Positions 27,602 through 38,589 of a stretch of 64,000 nucleotides of DNA are shown here, piece after piece. Source of the DNA: Bacillota bacterium (GTDB lineage: Bacteria; Bacillota; Sulfobacillia; RBS10-35; JAJYVN01). The stretch covers positions 4,729-68,728 of the forward strand of contig JAJZMB010000038.1 in assembly GCA_021803205.1 (NCBI GenBank), given 5' to 3'. Both the position numbers and the translations under genes were made by a program. How positions within the stretch are numbered: position 1 is the stretch's first letter; each line of letters starts with the position of its first letter. Under the pieces are notes generated by a model. It made no database searches. It had not been told where the DNA came from and saw nothing but the letters and a program-made list of their open reading frames with translations.

Positions 27602-28897
27602 GTGGCAGGTCGCATGTGTGCGAACGAAACGGGTGCCGACGGTACCGCTTCGCGGCCCAACTTCGTCATCATCCTGGCCGACGACCTTGGCTACGGCGAC
27701 CTCGGATGCTTCGGCAATTCCCAGGTGGCCACCCCCCACATCGACCGGCTGGCCGAAGAGGGTGCTCTGTTTACAGACTTTCACTCCAGCGGCGCCGTCT
27801 GCAGCCCAACCCGGGCGGGACTGCTCACGGGCCGCTACCAGCAGCGCGCCGGCATTCCCGGCGTCATCGCGGCGGATCCCCGACGCGGGTTGCGCCATCA
27901 GGGCCTGCAGCCCCATGAGGTGACCTTTGCCGATGTCCTCCGCGCCGCGGGATACGCGACCGCCATTTGCGGAAAGTGGCATCTGGGATACGAGAAACGC
28001 TACAACCCTGTCCGCCACGGCTTCGACAGCTTCCGCGGCTATGTCAGCGGCAACGTGGACTACTTCTCGCACATCGACCAGGCTGGATTTGCCGATTGGT
28101 GGCACGATGAGACCCTGGTGGCAGAGGAGGGCTACACGACCCGCCTGATCACCCAACATGCCGTGCGCTTTCTGGAGGCCAACGCCCACCGCCCTTTCTG
28201 CCTGTATGTCGCCCACGAGGCGGTGCATTCCCCGTATCAGGGTCCGAACGACTGGCCTGTGCGCGACGGCAGCGGACACAGGGCGGAACGGCGGGACCGC
28301 GTGCAGGCCTATCGGGAGATGACCGAGGAGCTCGACCGCGGCGTCGGCTCGCTTGTCGCGACGCTGGCCCGTTTGGGGATCGCCGAACAGACCCTGGTCT
28401 TCTTCTTCTCGGACAACGGCGCGGTCCAGATCGGCTCAAACGGCGTCCTGCGCGGTGGCAAGGGCACCCTCTGGGAGGGCGGGCACCGCATACCCGCCAT
28501 CGCGCGCTGGCCGGGACGCATCCCGGCAGGCAGGCGATGCGCTGCGCAGTCGATCTCCCTTGACCTGATGCCGACAATGCTCGCCCTGGCCGGCGCGGCC
28601 GCACCGGACCGGCCCCTGGACGGGGTGGATCTCAGTCCGGTCCTGTTCGGGACGGGCAGCCTCCGGGCACGCGATCTCTTCTGGGAACACGGAGAGGCGC
28701 GTGCCATGCGCAGGTCCCGCTGGAAGCTGATCGCGCAGGAGGCGGCGGGGGTGCAGCTCTTTGACCTGGACGCGGATCTGTGCGAACAGTCGGACGTGGC
28801 TCAGCAACACCAGGCCGTGGTGGCGGAGATGATGGAGCAGCTGCGGGGTTGGCACCGCGAGGTGTGGGCGGGAGCCACTGTGCAGCCCGCGCCGTGA
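27602..28897 (+). CDS. Sulfatase 10, arylsulfatase A / GalNAc-6-sulfatase-like
   Basis: A 431-residue sulfatase. The formylglycine motif CSPTR begins at Cys67, within the HSSGAVCSPTRAGLLTGRY segment typical of the arylsulfatase A and N-acetylgalactosamine-6-sulfatase group. ILADDLGYGDLGCFGN is the classical proximal metal-binding region, CGKWHLGY the Lys/His pair, and FFSDNGAVQIGS with GGKGTLWEGGHR the distal region. GTG 27602 is 8 nt after GGAGG; ATG 27614 is a possible alternative. No signal peptide. It differs clearly from the other nine and is the last sulfatase of the island. Confidence 0.92.
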   Translation: MAGRMCANETGADGTASRPNFVIILADDLGYGDLGCFGNSQVATPHIDRLAEEGALFTDFHSSGAVCSPTRAGLLTGRYQQRAGIPGVIAADPRRGLRHQGLQPHEVTFADVLRAAGYATAICGKWHLGYEKRYNPVRHGFDSFRGYVSGNVDYFSHIDQAGFADWWHDETLVAEEGYTTRLITQHAVRFLEANAHRPFCLYVAHEAVHSPYQGPNDWPVRDGSGHRAERRDRVQAYREMTEELDRGVGSLVATLARLGIAEQTLVFFFSDNGAVQIGSNGVLRGGKGTLWEGGHRIPAIARWPGRIPAGRRCAAQSISLDLMPTMLALAGAAAPDRPLDGVDLSPVLFGTGSLRARDLFWEHGEARAMRRSRWKLIAQEAAGVQLFDLDADLCEQSDVAQQHQAVVAEMMEQLRGWHREVWAGATVQPAP

Positions 28898-29125
28898 AGG
28901 GGACATGGCGTGCCCGGTGGCCCGGCGCCATCCCCGGGCGCGTGCCGCGTACGATGGGCGCAGCGGTGGGCGCGGGATGTGCATTTGGCTCCGTGGCGGG
29001 CCCGCGGGGGTTTCCGCCGGTCTCGCGCCCGCCGGAGTGCTCTGGTGGCCGGAAGGCGCCCGGCGTCCTGCCGCCCCGGGCCTCCGCCAGCGGCTGGCGA
29101 GGCTGAAGCACAGTGCCAGCCGCGG

Positions 29126-30733
29126 TCAATACGCGGCTATGGCGCCCTCGGTACGCGGTTCGGTGCCCCCGGCGAGCACGCCCGTCTCGGCGTCACGCCA
29201 AATGATCTGGCCGGTGCCGAAGCCTCCGGCGTCAGTGGCGATGCGGAGTTGATGCCCCTTGCGGAGGAGCGCCTGGACCACGTCTTCCGGAAACCGTTCC
29301 ACGTCGGCTCGCTTTCCCTCGATCCACTGCCAGCGCGGAGCGTCCAGCGCCGCTTGCGGGTTCAAGCGAAAGTCGAGGCTGTTCATGACGACCTGCACGT
29401 GGCCCTGCGGCTGCATATAGCCGCCCATGACCCCGAATGGCCCGACGGGCACCCCCTGCCTGGTCAGGAATCCGGGGATGATGGTGTGATAGGTGCGCTT
29501 CCCCGGTGCCAGGCAGTTGGCCGCGTCGGCCCGTAACGAGAACGTGTGGCCGCGGTTCTGCAGACTGATGCCCGTTCCGGGAACGACGACCCCCGAACCA
29601 AACCCCATATAATTGCTCTGGATAAACGACACCATGGTGCCTTCCCCATCGGCCGTCGCAAGATAGACCGTGCCGCCGCCCCGCGGCTGCCCCGGCTCCG
29701 GGGTCCGCGCCGTGGCAGCGATGAGTCGCCGGCGTTCCTCACCGTAGGCGGGCGACAGGAGGTCTTCGACGCGGATGCGCATGTACGCCGGATCGGTGAT
29801 GAATTGTTTGCCATCGGCAAACGCCAGCTTGATGGCTTCCAATTGCAGGTGCAGCGTTTCCGCGGAACCGTGCTCCGCGAACTCGAAACCGGACAGGATG
29901 TTCAGGGCCATCAACGCCACAATGCCCTGTCCGTTGGGCGGAAGTTCCCATATGTCGTAACCGCGGTAGCGAACGCTCACCGGATCGACCCACTGCACGC
30001 GGAACGATTCGAGATCGCTCTTGCGCAGGTAACCGCCGTGCGCCCGCGAGAATGCATCGATCCTGTCCGCCAGGTCGCCTTCATAAAATGCCCGGGCCTG
30101 CGACGCGCCGATGCTGCGCAGCGTGTCGGCGTGCCCGGGGGATCGCCATAGTTCACCGATTCCTGGCGCTCGCCCGAGTGGAGCGAACGTGTGAAACCAG
30201 GGTTGAAAGAGCGCGCCGGTGAGTCGGCGCTGATAGGACTGGAACGCGCCAGCCCAATTCCGGGCCAGGACGGGCGAAAGGGGATACCCGTTTTCGGCGT
30301 ATTCCACGGCGGGCGCGAGACTCTCGCCAAGCGGTAGCCTGCCGAACCGTTGGGCCAAAGCGGCCCATGCCGCGGGTGCACCGGGCACCGTCACTGGTGT
30401 CCAGCCGAATGCCGGCATTTCGCTGGCGCCGCTGCGGGCGACGGCACCGAGGGTGATGCCGGCCGGGGCGGGACCGCTCGCATTCAGTCCATACATCCGG
30501 CCCTGGTGCCAGACGATGGCGAATGCATCGCCGCCGATGCCGTTGGAGGTCGGCTCCACCACCGTCAGGGCGGCAGCGGCGGCGACGGCCGCATCCACGG
30601 CGTTGCCGCCCCGCCGCAGGATCGCCAACCCAGCCTGTGCGGCCAAGGGCTGCGAGGTGGCCACCATCCCCATCCGGGCGTATACCGTCATGCGCCGGGA
30701 CGGAAAGGGATGATACAGCGGATCAAAGGGCAT
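29126..30733 (-). CDS. Gamma-glutamyltransferase family protein
   Basis: A 535-residue Ntn-hydrolase that should self-cleave into two chains and act on gamma-glutamyl compounds such as glutathione. The likely catalytic Thr is Thr355 in RGGGTVYLATADG, followed by the SFIQSNYMGFGSGVV and GISLQNRGHTFS motifs of the family. The N-terminal GGNAVDAAVAAAAALTVVEP segment is also diagnostic. There is no signal peptide, so this resembles cytoplasmic YwrD-type members rather than exported GGT. The frame is open upstream to 30886, but ATG 30733 fits the family N-terminus; its ribosome binding site is weak. No clear link to the sulfatases. Confidence 0.9.
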   Translation of the reverse strand: MPFDPLYHPFPSRRMTVYARMGMVATSQPLAAQAGLAILRRGGNAVDAAVAAAAALTVVEPTSNGIGGDAFAIVWHQGRMYGLNASGPAPAGITLGAVARSGASEMPAFGWTPVTVPGAPAAWAALAQRFGRLPLGESLAPAVEYAENGYPLSPVLARNWAGAFQSYQRRLTGALFQPWFHTFAPLGRAPGIGELWRSPGHADTLRSIGASQARAFYEGDLADRIDAFSRAHGGYLRKSDLESFRVQWVDPVSVRYRGYDIWELPPNGQGIVALMALNILSGFEFAEHGSAETLHLQLEAIKLAFADGKQFITDPAYMRIRVEDLLSPAYGEERRRLIAATARTPEPGQPRGGGTVYLATADGEGTMVSFIQSNYMGFGSGVVVPGTGISLQNRGHTFSLRADAANCLAPGKRTYHTIIPGFLTRQGVPVGPFGVMGGYMQPQGHVQVVMNSLDFRLNPQAALDAPRWQWIEGKRADVERFPEDVVQALLRKGHQLRIATDAGGFGTGQIIWRDAETGVLAGGTEPRTEGAIAAY

Positions 30734-30882
30734 CCAGGTCGAATCTGCCGTTGTGTCACGACCTCCCGTGCCGCGCCGACGGTCGGCTGTGCGGGAGCGC
30801 GGACGCACCCGCCACGGGCGTTCCGGCGTCCGCGGCCTGAACATCCCCACAGCGACCGAGGGTTCGGTCGCGTGCAACCGCG

Positions 30883-31113
30883 TCACGGCATTGGCCGCCT
30901 TCGGCCCGTTCCCCCCCGGCCGTCCGGACGGGGCTCGCGCAGCAACTCGTCCACGGTCACGCCCGCGGCGCGGGCAGGGGCCTGGAGTGTGGACGCCTGC
31001 GCCTGTGTGCTCCCTCCGTTCTCCAACCGGTTCAGGAACGGCTGCGACACGCCTGCGCGCCGCGCCAACTCACTCCAGGACCAGCCTTGACGCTCGCGAC
31101 CTCCGCGGGTGAC
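30883..31113 (-). CDS. Small XRE-type helix-turn-helix protein
   Basis: About 76 residues. The core WSWSELARRAGVSQPFLNRL is a clear Cro/CI-type HTH, with the recognition helix around VSQPFLNRLENG, and a downstream helix AGVTVDELLREP. The start is uncertain: GTG 31113 gives a short N-terminus, and the frame is open to 31263 without recognisable sequence. It lies upstream of the gamma-glutamyltransferase gene on the same strand. It may be a DNA-binding regulator of that gene, or a truncated larger regulator, because most family members have an extra helix before the HTH. Confidence 0.55.
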   Translation of the reverse strand, partial: VTRGGRERQGWSWSELARRAGVSQPFLNRLENGGSTQAQASTLQAPARAAGVTVDELLREPRPDGRGGTGRRRPMP

Positions 31114-31469
31114 GCCCGATTGGCCCCGGCTCGGGCACCCCGGCGTCACTTCTTGACGAAGTATTGCACGCCCAATACGATGGCGCCAACCTTTTGGGAG
31201 CCCAATACGCGCCAAACAGAGGATGTGCTGCGTATCAGCGTCAACCGGGTGCTGTAGCGTCATTCCCCACCGGCGCGCTTGACGAGGGCGTCGGCTGTCC
31301 GAATCGACCGTGGATCCCGCCGCGGCGGAATGTGGGCGGTTGTTGGGATTTTGAGCTTAGGGAAGGGGCGGTTCGGGCGTGCGGCGACATCCCAGACGTG
31401 CCGCCGCACGGCGGTTGGCGCCTCGGCCGGACGATGCGGGGTGCGACTGGGGCACCCTAGCACTGCGAT

Positions 31470-31570
31470 GCAAGAGTCGGTTTCCACACCGGCCGTGACC
31501 CGTGAGCACTCGGGGGACAAGGGGCGGCGGAGCAGTGGCCGCGCATGGGCGGGCGCTTGCCCCGGCCATT
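31470..31570 (-). repeat. Dispersed repeat, copy 2, upstream of the MFS transporter
   Basis: Read on the plus strand, this segment matches the reverse complement of 11616-11716: AGTCGGTTTCC then ACCGGCCG, GGGGGACAAGGG, CGGAGCAGTGGCC, in the same order and spacing. It ends with a TGGCC/GGCCA hairpin corresponding to the 35-nt hairpin of copy 1. It lies in the leader region of the sugar porter gene. Confidence 0.65.
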
Positions 31571-31619
31571 TGGCCGTGCGTCATCCGGCCGGGCGGAACG
31601 ACAACAGGGGGGAACTGAG

Positions 31620-33026
31620 TTGGAGACCGGTGCCCGCTCGTCCAACGGATGGCTCGCCGCCATCGTCGCGCTGGGCGCCCTTGCGGTCGGCTATGATCAG
31701 GGGGCGATGTCCGGCGCCTTGCTCTTTTTGAAGCACGTCTATCACCTCACCGTTTTCGAGCGGGAGTCGATGGTCAGCATCGTCATTGTGGGCTCGTTCG
31801 CGGGGGCCATGTTCACCGGCCGACTTTGCGACATCGCCGGCCGGCGCACCGTCCTGCTGCTGGCGAGCGCACTCAGCTGCGTGTTCGCGGTGGCCACGGG
31901 CCTGGCGCCGACATACGTCGCCTTCATGGTGTCGCGCTTGCTCATCGGAGTCACCATCGGGATGATCGTGGTGGCTGCCCCGATGTACATCAGCGAGTTT
32001 TCGCGCGCGGCCATGCGGGGCCGCACCAGTGCCGCGTTCCAGTTGGCCTTTGCCATCGGACTGGCTGGTTCGTACTGGGTTGACTATTTCTTCGCCAAAT
32101 CGGGCGACTGGCGGGCCATGTTCATTGTCGGCTTCGTACCGGCCGTTATCCTCTTTGCAACCCTGCTGGTTTTGCCCGACAGTCCCCGCTGGTACTTCAT
32201 GAAGGGCCGGGCGGCCGAAGGCGAAGCCGCCCTGCGGCGCGTGCTGCCGGAGGACGGGCTGCGCCAGGCCGAGGTGGCGCGCATCGACCGCGAATTGCAA
32301 CGGACCAGGGAGATGCGGCGGGCGACCTTCGGCGACCTGCTGCGTCCGGCGGTGCGCATGGCGCTGCTGTTCGCCGTGGGACTCAGTTTCTTTGGACAGT
32401 TCACCGGCATCAACACCGTCACTTATTACAGCCCCACGGTCTTCCGCTACGCGGGCTTCGGCCGGACGGACGCAATCTTCACCACTGCCGCGATCGGTAT
32501 CATCACGGTGCTGGCCACAGTGCTCGGCGTCTCCCTGGTGGACCGCTGGGGTCGGCGGCCCCTCATGCTCACCAGCCAGATCGCGATCGTCGCCGCCATG
32601 ACCCTCCTCGGCCTTTCCTTCTATTTGGGGCCGCGCCTTCCGGGAATGGCCGTCCTTACCGTCGCCAGTGTACTCCTGTTCCACATCGCCTTCTCGATGG
32701 GCATGGGCCTGATGGGCTGGGTCTACGTACCCGAGGTCTTCCCCAACCGGGTGCGCGCCCAGGGCCAGTCCGTCGCCCGTCTGGTCACGTATCTCAGCAC
32801 CTTCACCATCACGGTCACGTTCTTGACCCTCGTCACCACGCTGGGGGCTGCCGGAACCTTCTGGATCTTCGCGGCCATTACCCTGCTGGGCACGTTCTTC
32901 GTAGCGGCGCTGGCCCCCGAGACCAAGGGCCGCCCGCTGGAGACGATCGAGGAGTACTGGCAAAACGGCCGCCGCTGGCCGGCTGCAGGGATGGACCCGG
33001 CCGACACCCCGGCCCCGCGCGGGTGA
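31620..33026 (+). CDS. MFS sugar porter
   Basis: A 468-residue, 12-span membrane transporter of the sugar porter family. Diagnostic motifs: GRLCDIAGRR after span 2, DRWGRRPLML in the second half, and PETKGRPLETIEE after span 12. The start is TTG 31620, 6 nt after AGGGGGGA; no ATG lies nearby in frame. These carriers usually move monosaccharides by proton symport or facilitated diffusion, so it could take up a monosaccharide from the same glycan or export sugar. A member of the dispersed repeat family lies just upstream, which ties it to the sulfatase island. Confidence 0.92.
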   Translation: METGARSSNGWLAAIVALGALAVGYDQGAMSGALLFLKHVYHLTVFERESMVSIVIVGSFAGAMFTGRLCDIAGRRTVLLLASALSCVFAVATGLAPTYVAFMVSRLLIGVTIGMIVVAAPMYISEFSRAAMRGRTSAAFQLAFAIGLAGSYWVDYFFAKSGDWRAMFIVGFVPAVILFATLLVLPDSPRWYFMKGRAAEGEAALRRVLPEDGLRQAEVARIDRELQRTREMRRATFGDLLRPAVRMALLFAVGLSFFGQFTGINTVTYYSPTVFRYAGFGRTDAIFTTAAIGIITVLATVLGVSLVDRWGRRPLMLTSQIAIVAAMTLLGLSFYLGPRLPGMAVLTVASVLLFHIAFSMGMGLMGWVYVPEVFPNRVRAQGQSVARLVTYLSTFTITVTFLTLVTTLGAAGTFWIFAAITLLGTFFVAALAPETKGRPLETIEEYWQNGRRWPAAGMDPADTPAPRG

Positions 33027-33351
33027 TACCACTCTGCCAGTGGGGTTGAAGCCATATAGGGGTATGCGGACCGGGAGTGCCCGGGGACCGGAGGGACTCC
33101 TGGCAGTGCGGGCAGCCGTCGCGGCTGTGCCGCCCAGGCCGCCGGGCACGGCCGGGGCTTGCTGCCGGACCCCGGCCGTGCCCGGCGCCACCGGATCATG
33201 GCCCAAGGCAGACGGCCCGTGCGGTCCCGGGATGAAGTGCGTCAGGCAGGAGACGATGGTGCGGCACACGCTGCAAGCGGTCCCTGGTTCCGCCTGCATC
33301 CCCTTGCATCAGCGCGCTCGCTCAAGCCATAGCCACTATGCAGTTGCTTCC

Positions 33352-33465
33352 CAGGGACCCGGCAAAGTCCTCCAGTGGGCCAAGCGGCGGGGGGCCCGGA
33401 CGGTCGTGACCCACAAACGCTGGTGGTGGGCACCCGCCCTGACGTGACTTTGCCGGGACCCTGAC
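33352..33465. mobile_element. MITE-like palindromic element, copy 1
   Basis: About 114 bp with terminal inverted repeats CAGGGACCCGGCAAAGTC and its near-perfect complement (GACTTTGCCGGGACCCTG), one mismatch in 18. It is flanked on both sides by the 8-bp direct repeat TTGCTTCC (33344-33351 and 33466-33473), as expected for a target-site duplication. It has no coding capacity. A second copy, about 90% identical by eye and with a different flanking duplication, lies at 61468. Confidence 0.8.
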
Positions 33466-33482
33466 TTGCTTCCTGACCATTA

Positions 33483-33511
33483 TTGACTTTCTCCTGGCGT
33501 TGACCTACCAT
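33483..33511 (+). promoter_or_regulatory. Sigma-A type promoter
   Basis: TTGACT and TACCAT separated by 17 nt. It lies 10 nt beyond the MITE flank and about 135 nt ahead of the BI-1 gene, so it is the likely promoter of that gene. Confidence 0.6.
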
Positions 33512-33645
33512 GCGCGCGAAGGCTCCCACAAGGACCCAGGGCCGCAACTCGGCCGGCGCGGGCCGGTGTTCCCCGGTTCCCCGCCCCCGGTGGTCCAGTG
33601 CCGAGCCCCTTCACTGCCCGTACACCATCTGGGAGGTGTTCAGCC

Positions 33646-34323
33646 ATGTACTCCACGTATCCGCGCCCGTGGGTCGATGAGGACGGCGGAACCTCAGTGG
33701 TACCGCGCAGCCTGATGTGGATGGTCGCCGGGTTGCTGACGACGTTGCTGGTCGCCGTGGGCGTCACCGCCACGCTGCCTACGTGGATGCCCTTCTACTC
33801 GGGCTGGGGTCCCTTGGTACTGGTCCTCGCGGAATTCGCCCTTGTCTGGTACCTGTCGTCCCGGCTGCGGGCGGGCGCCATGGCGCCCGCCGAGGCCAAG
33901 GCGCTCTTCCTGCTGTACGCGGCCTCGCTCGGCTTCGTTCTGGTGCCCGCGCTGGTGTCCGCACCGGGCGCGGTGGCGCCCGCCCTGCTCGTGTCGGCCG
34001 GAATGTTCGCGGCCGCCGGCATCTGGGGCTTCGCGACCCGCGTAGATATGCAGCCCTTTGGCACCTTCCTGTTCATGACCCTGGTCGGACTCATGCTCGC
34101 GATGCTGGCCAACGCGTTTCTGGCCCATGGCGCCATGACCTTCTGGGTCTCGCTGATCGGGGTCCTGCTCTTCGGTGGCCTGACCGCCTATGATGTGCAG
34201 CGCATCCGGCGCATGGGCATGGTTGGCCAGGGGGCGGCGATTCTCGGTGCGCTGTCCCTGTACCTCGACTTCATCAACATGTTTCTGTTCGTGCTCACGT
34301 TGTTCACCGGCCGGCGGCGCTGA
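33646..34323 (+). CDS. Bax inhibitor-1 / YccA family membrane protein
   Basis: A 225-residue polytopic membrane protein with about seven spans, matching the BI-1 family in length and in the C-terminal signature GGLTAYDVQRIRRMG followed by GALSLYLDFINMFLF. Members act as pH-dependent ion (calcium) leak channels or protease modulators in the inner membrane. ATG 33646 is 7 nt after GGGAGGTG. The gene is isolated, with its own promoter at 33483. Nothing links it to the neighbours. Confidence 0.9.
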   Translation: MYSTYPRPWVDEDGGTSVVPRSLMWMVAGLLTTLLVAVGVTATLPTWMPFYSGWGPLVLVLAEFALVWYLSSRLRAGAMAPAEAKALFLLYAASLGFVLVPALVSAPGAVAPALLVSAGMFAAAGIWGFATRVDMQPFGTFLFMTLVGLMLAMLANAFLAHGAMTFWVSLIGVLLFGGLTAYDVQRIRRMGMVGQGAAILGALSLYLDFINMFLFVLTLFTGRRR

Positions 34324-34663
34324 GGACCACCGCTCGGGGGCCGGCCGCAGCGTGGACATGGCTTTTCACTGCCCCGCAATCCGCGGTGAAGCCTGTGGGC
34401 GATTGGCCGCCCGACGGCCTCCGGCCGGCCGCTCGCGGCGCCCGGCCGGAGGTGGACCGACTGCTGCTCCACCTCCGGCGCCACCTGGCCATGGACACGC
34501 TGGACCGCGGGCGCTTCGGCCCTGCGGGAGCACATGTCTCGCAGGATCCCGGGCGGGAGCGGCGGGCCGGCGAGGCCGCCGCTCCCGCCCGGCGCTCTGT
34601 GGCCGCCTCACCTGACGGCGGACCCGGGGGACGAACCTCCGGCCCCGAGCGCCGGGCCCCACC
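34324..34663. other. Convergent intergenic region without a gene
   Basis: About 340 nt between the BI-1 gene and the end of thiC. It contains several GC-rich potential stems but no T-run terminator and no convincing open frame. Confidence 0.4.
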
Positions 34664-36627
<1,964 letters not shown>

Positions 36628-36981
36628 CTCGGCTATGCGTTTTCCGATAGAGGATTCGTTTACGCGCGCCCGGATTCCTGCAGGACCAGGCCGGCGGCCA
36701 CCGTGGCGTCGTTGCGGCGGAAAGCCCTCGGCGCCACGGCCGGAGCCCAAGACGGCAGACGGCGCGGCGCTCACCCGTGGCAGCCATCCCCTCCGCGGAC
36801 AGCCGAAGCCACGCATTCAGTTCGCGACCGCGCGCCGGGACGTGTACAACGCAACTTTCTACCGTGGGTTCTGCGCGTACAGCCGCGACGGACTTCCCGG
36901 CATGCCCTGCACTGACCAGACATAGGTCTGAAGCGCGTCCCGCCGTCTTGCTGTCTGCCCGAACGCCGGGAGGGAATGCCA
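36628..36981. other. Divergent region between thiC and dacF
   Basis: Should hold the thiC promoter (minus strand) and the dacF promoter (plus strand), but I see no hexamers good enough to report. No gene is supported here. Confidence 0.4.
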
Positions 36982-38292
36982 TTGCGCCGTTTGCTTGCCG
37001 CCTCCTGTGTGTGCGTGCTGGCGGTCACCCTTGTGGCCTGCGGCCCGGCGACTACCCTCGGGTCCGGAGCGATCGCCGCGGCGTCGGCCGCGGCCAGCAC
37101 GGCAGCCGATAACGTCGTCGTCTCCGCCGGAGTCAACCCGGCCCACCCGCCGGCGGGCACCCTTCCCGGTGTCTTCGCCGAGACCACCCCTCCAGTGAGT
37201 GAACCAACCCCGTCCGGTGACCTCGCCCCTGGTGCGGCATCAGCCGTGCTCATGGATGCTGCGTCGGGCCAGGTCCTCTGGGCCAAGAACCCCAACGCCC
37301 GCCGACCCGCGGCCAGCGTCACCAAGCTGATGACCATGGCCATCGTGCTGGATTCGGTCTCCTCCGGTCGGGTCCGGTGGAACGACCTCGTCTCCGCCTC
37401 CGAGCAGGCGGTCCGCACCGGCGGCGCGCAGATCTGGCTGGAGCTCGGCGAGACGATGTCGCTCCGGGACCTCTTCTACGCCGTCGCCGTGCAGTCCGCC
37501 AACGACGCCGCTGTTGCGCTCGGCGAATACGTGGGCGGCACCCTGCCGCACTTTCTTTCGCTGATGAACGCCAAGGCCCGCTTGCTGGGCATGCGCGATA
37601 CAGTGTACACGGACCCCAACGGGCTCGACGACACGACCCAGTACTCATCCGCCTACGACATCGCCCTGCTGTCGCGCTACCTTGTCACCGCGCATCCAAA
37701 CGTGCTCAAGTACACCTCCACCTGGGAATACCGCCTCCGCGGCAACAAACTCTGGCTGGTCAACCGCAACAAGCTCCTGCACCGGCTCGCCGGTGTCGAC
37801 GGCCTGAAGACCGGCTTCACCAGCAAGGCCGGATACTGCCTGTCGGCCACCGCGCGCCGGGGGAACACCCGCCTGATCGCCGTGGTGCTGGGGGACCCCA
37901 CCGGGCCCGCACGTTTCGCCGACACAGCCTCCATGCTCCAGTGGGGCTTCAGCCACTACACCACCGTGCCGGTCGCGGACGTCGGCCGCGCGGTGGCACA
38001 GGTCGCGGTGGACGGAGGCCGAGTGCCGCACGTGCGCGTGGTGCCGGCGCAGTCCTTCGGCGTGACCGTTCCGCGCGGCCGGGAGAAGAGCGTGACCACC
38101 AAGGTGGAGCTTCCGTCCATGCTTGCCGCCCCGCTGGCGGCCCGGCAGAAGGTGGGACAGATTACGGCCTTCGTGGACGGCCGCGCGGTCGCGGAGGTCC
38201 CGCTGGTGGCCGACCACGTGGTGGGGCGCGTGGGCGGCCTCCGCCTCTGGATGCGCCTCTGGGGCCGTATGTGGCCCTGGATGCGGTCCTGA
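36982..38292 (+). CDS. dacF: D-alanyl-D-alanine carboxypeptidase, DacF type
   Basis: A low-molecular-weight penicillin-binding protein of about 436 residues that trims spore peptidoglycan cross-links. The three active-site motifs are complete: SVTK (Ser112), SAN (172-174) and KTG (276-278). A C-terminal PBP5-type domain follows. The N-terminus ends in LVACG with Cys20, so it may be a lipoprotein, which is unusual for DacF. TTG 36982 is preferred because GGGAGGG lies 7 nt upstream; an ATG at 36976 is too close to it. It precedes spoIIAA-spoIIAB-sigF, the same order as in Bacillus subtilis, where dacF is read with the spoIIA operon. Confidence 0.93.
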   Translation: MRRLLAASCVCVLAVTLVACGPATTLGSGAIAAASAAASTAADNVVVSAGVNPAHPPAGTLPGVFAETTPPVSEPTPSGDLAPGAASAVLMDAASGQVLWAKNPNARRPAASVTKLMTMAIVLDSVSSGRVRWNDLVSASEQAVRTGGAQIWLELGETMSLRDLFYAVAVQSANDAAVALGEYVGGTLPHFLSLMNAKARLLGMRDTVYTDPNGLDDTTQYSSAYDIALLSRYLVTAHPNVLKYTSTWEYRLRGNKLWLVNRNKLLHRLAGVDGLKTGFTSKAGYCLSATARRGNTRLIAVVLGDPTGPARFADTASMLQWGFSHYTTVPVADVGRAVAQVAVDGGRVPHVRVVPAQSFGVTVPRGREKSVTTKVELPSMLAAPLAARQKVGQITAFVDGRAVAEVPLVADHVVGRVGGLRLWMRLWGRMWPWMRS

Positions 38293-38589
38293 GCGGGTCC
38301 GCCGGGAAAACGGGCGAGCGGCGCCGGGCTGAAACCGCCGCCACCGTCCGGCAGCGGGCCTGCTGTCCACCGTTCACGCGGCCAGACATTCGCCCCGGAG
38401 ACGGGGACTCGGCGCGTTGCGCCCGTGGGTGCACCCGTTGCCGGGCATCCGGCCCCAGGCATCGTCGCAACCTGTCGCGCCGGGATGGCCGCATCGAACT
38501 TTGTCAGGAGGGGCGCGGGCGTACCCGCCGAAGCGCCTGACGGTGAGCGGCCCCGCGCGGACAAGGGGCCACAGGGGACGGGTGACGCC

